Source: Paracoccaceae bacterium (GTDB lineage: Bacteria > Pseudomonadota > Alphaproteobacteria > Rhodobacterales > Rhodobacteraceae). From it: DNA of 7,284 bases. Shown here piece after piece: positions 5,856 through 7,284 of the stretch; within the stretch, counting starts at the first letter, position 1; each line of letters begins with the position of its first letter. The stretch covers positions 1-7,284 of the forward strand of contig JALSHL010000333.1 of NCBI GenBank assembly GCA_026982255.1, in the 5' to 3' direction. The notes below the pieces were generated by a model. It saw only the letters and a program-made list of their open reading frames with translations, had not been told where the DNA came from and searched no databases. A program made the position numbers and the translations under genes.

Positions 5856-6995
5856 CTACGCGAAATATTCCCGCAGGATCCGCGTATAAATCTGTTTCAA
5901 CTGGCCGATCTGGGCGATTTCCACCCGCTCGTCCACCTGATGCATGGTTTTGCCGACCAGCCCGAACTCCACCACCGGACAGTGGTTTTTCACGAAGCGC
6001 GCGTCCGAGGTGCCGCCGGAGGTGGACATCTCCGGCACCACACCGGTTTCCGCCTCGACCGCCCGCGCGACCAGCGCCGACAATTCGCCGGGCGAGGTGA
6101 AAAAACTCTCGCCGGAAACCTGCGTGCGCATGGTGATCTCCACACCGGTTTCGGCGGCCACACTGTCGGCCACACCGCGCAGCCAGCCGGTGAGCCTGTC
6201 CGAGGTATGCGCATCGTTGAACCGGATATTCACCGTCGCCCGCGTCTCCGCCGGAATGACGTTGTTCGCCGTGTTGCCCGTGTCGATCGTCGTTACCGCC
6301 AGCGTCGAGGGGTCGAAATGTTCCGTCCCCTCGTCCAGCGTGTGGCTGGCCAGCCGGTCCACCAGTTTCGCCATTGCCGGCAGCGGGTTTTTCGCGCGGT
6401 GCGGATAGGCCGAATGCCCCTGCACCCCCGTCACGGTGAAATAGGCGGTCATGGAGCCGCGCCGCCCGATTTTCATCATCTCGCCCATCACGTTCGGGCA
6501 GGTCGGCTCGCCCACCAGACAATGGTCGATTCGCTCGCCGTTGGCCGCCATCCAGTCCAGCAGCGCCACGGTGCCGTCGGTGGCGTCGCCTTCCTCGTCC
6601 CCCGTGATCGCCAGCACGACGGAGCCGTCCGGCGGCGTGTCGCGCACGAAATCGATTGCGGCGGCGGCAAAGGCGGCAACGCCCGATTTCATATCCGTCG
6701 CCCCGCGCCCGTACAGAAATCCGTCCTTCACTTCGGCGCCGAAAGGGTCCACGGTCCAGGCATCCGCATCGCCCACCGGCACCACGTCGGTGTGCCCGTT
6801 GAAGCCGAAGGTCCGCCCGTTGCCCTGCGTGCCCCAGCGGGCAAACAGGTTGGCGGTGCCGTTGCGGTCCACCCGCGTTGTGGCAAACCCGCCCTCTGAC
6901 AGCACGCGCGCCAGCAGTTGCAGCGCGCCGCCTTCCTCGGGCGTGACGGAGGGGCAGCGGATCAGCTCGGCGGTCAGTTTTACAGGATCGGTCAT
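5856..6995 (-). CDS. dapE: Succinyl-diaminopimelate desuccinylase
   Basis: A 379-residue M20-family dinuclear zinc hydrolase, the usual length for DapE. It cleaves N-succinyl-LL-2,6-diaminopimelate to succinate and LL-diaminopimelate in the cytoplasm, on the succinylase route to lysine and peptidoglycan diaminopimelate. The metal and catalytic residues are all present: H68 and D70 in GHTDVVP, bridging D101 in GRGATDMKSG, general base E134 and ligand E135 in GDEEGDA, E163 in VGEPT, and H352 in GKTMHQVDE. The substrate-binding GRRGS (178-182) and SGGTSDARF (326-334) also match DapE over related aminoacylases or carboxypeptidases. The start at 6995 is supported by AAGGAG (7001-7006, 5-base spacer) and the typical MTDPVKLTAELIRCPSVTP N-terminus; the ATG at 7061 in the same frame has no such support. 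It converges with the M16 operon and is divergent from the ABC ATPase gene. Confidence 0.96.
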   Translation of the reverse strand: MTDPVKLTAELIRCPSVTPEEGGALQLLARVLSEGGFATTRVDRNGTANLFARWGTQGNGRTFGFNGHTDVVPVGDADAWTVDPFGAEVKDGFLYGRGATDMKSGVAAFAAAAIDFVRDTPPDGSVVLAITGDEEGDATDGTVALLDWMAANGERIDHCLVGEPTCPNVMGEMMKIGRRGSMTAYFTVTGVQGHSAYPHRAKNPLPAMAKLVDRLASHTLDEGTEHFDPSTLAVTTIDTGNTANNVIPAETRATVNIRFNDAHTSDRLTGWLRGVADSVAAETGVEITMRTQVSGESFFTSPGELSALVARAVEAETGVVPEMSTSGGTSDARFVKNHCPVVEFGLVGKTMHQVDERVEIAQIGQLKQIYTRILREYFA

Positions 6996-7127
6996 GGATG
7001 CTCCTTGCGGTTTCCAGACCTTTACCGCTCCCCCCGCGTCAGGTCCAGTTTTTGCTGGCAATTCCCGCGATATGGGGTCAACCTGTCGCGCAATGCGGAA
7101 TCATCGCCGCGCCAGTAACGAGAGACC
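6996..7127. promoter_or_regulatory. Divergent intergenic region between dapE and the ABC ATPase gene
   Basis: This 132-base gap must hold the dapE promoter unless dapE is read through from elsewhere, and possibly the ABC operon promoter. It contains the dapE ribosome-binding site (7001-7006) and a TTGACC hexamer on the minus strand (complement of 7076-7081) that could be a -35 element for dapE, but no good -10 follows at 16-18 bases. No riboswitch-like or terminator structure was recognised; a CCAG/CTGG 4-bp inverted repeat at 7045-7058 is too weak to call. Confidence 0.35.
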
Positions 7128-7284
7128 ATGACCGACACCCCCGTCATTTCGCTAAAGAACATCCACAAGAGCTTCGGCCCGCTCGAAGTGCTGAAAGGCA
7201 TCGACCTGACAGCGCACAAGGGCGATGTCGTGGCGCTGATCGGATCGTCCGGTTCGGGCAAAAGCACCCTGCTGCGCTGTGCCA
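7128..7284 (+). CDS. ABC transporter ATP-binding protein, probably polar amino-acid uptake type (5' part only)
   Basis: Only the first 52 codons are in the window. They hold the A-loop/strand region of an ABC ATPase (LKNIHKSFGPLEVLKGIDL, residues 9-27) and an intact Walker A, GSSGSGKST (39-47), followed by LLRCA. The combination SFG-xxxVLKGIDL with GSSGSGKSTLLRC is typical of the GlnQ/HisP/AapP polar amino-acid ATPases. This part cannot separate these subtypes or name the substrate. The start is fixed by an in-frame TAA at 7116-7118; a modest GAGAGA site (7120-7125) precedes the ATG. Signature, Walker B and switch motifs lie beyond the edge. The permease and binding-protein genes that would confirm the type would be expected downstream. 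Confidence 0.9.
   Translation, partial: MTDTPVISLKNIHKSFGPLEVLKGIDLTAHKGDVVALIGSSGSGKSTLLRCA

Noticed and set aside
5769..6899. Plus-strand open frame (376 codons) running from the M16 partner end across dapE
   Set aside because: It crosses the intergenic hairpin and is antisense to dapE, whose complete active site is visible; composition is that of a shadow frame.
7052..7076. TTGCTG and TATGGG as a promoter for the ABC ATPase gene
   Set aside because: The spacer is only 13 bases, too short for a sigma-70 promoter, and TATGGG is a poor -10.
7022..7267. Minus-strand open frame (81 codons) over the start of the ABC ATPase gene
   Set aside because: Antisense to a clear Walker A motif; no similarity to any family recognised.

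Overview
The window is an ordinary, gene-dense stretch of a high-GC chromosome. The protein sequences and codon use (strong G/C preference at third positions) fit an alphaproteobacterium, most likely of the Rhodobacteraceae; this is inferred from overall family resemblance, not from a search. There are no RNA genes, mobile elements, CRISPR arrays or phage genes, and no gene-free stretch over 150 bases.

Layout. Minus strand, left part: a divergently placed unit starts near 2448 with a flavin-reductase-like protein, followed 3 bases later by S-methyl-5'-thioadenosine phosphorylase (mtnP). After 117 bases comes a NadR-like bifunctional NMN adenylyltransferase/ribosylnicotinamide kinase that runs off the left edge and appears to have its own promoter. 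Plus strand, middle: a GNAT acetyltransferase (2591-3079), then two tightly coupled M16-family (insulinase/mitochondrial-processing-peptidase-like) proteins. The first keeps the zinc site and has an N-terminal membrane segment. The second is a lipoprotein without the zinc site that starts with TTG and overlaps its partner by 4 bases. Minus strand, right part: dapE (succinyl-diaminopimelate desuccinylase), converging on the M16 pair across a shared hairpin. Plus strand, right edge: the first 52 codons of an ABC transporter ATPase of the polar amino-acid uptake type, divergent from dapE.

How the genes fit together. Most are separate housekeeping functions: NAD salvage, methionine/MTA salvage, lysine and cell-wall diaminopimelate synthesis, and amino-acid import. 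The most interesting part is the M16 pair. The zinc-ligand motif is kept only in the first protein and the substrate-binding Arg/Tyr pair only in the second. This is the pattern of an obligate heterodimeric M16 peptidase, here predicted to sit on the outside of the inner membrane or at a cell-envelope membrane. I found no convincing evidence for a wholly new system; the findings are modest and scored that way.
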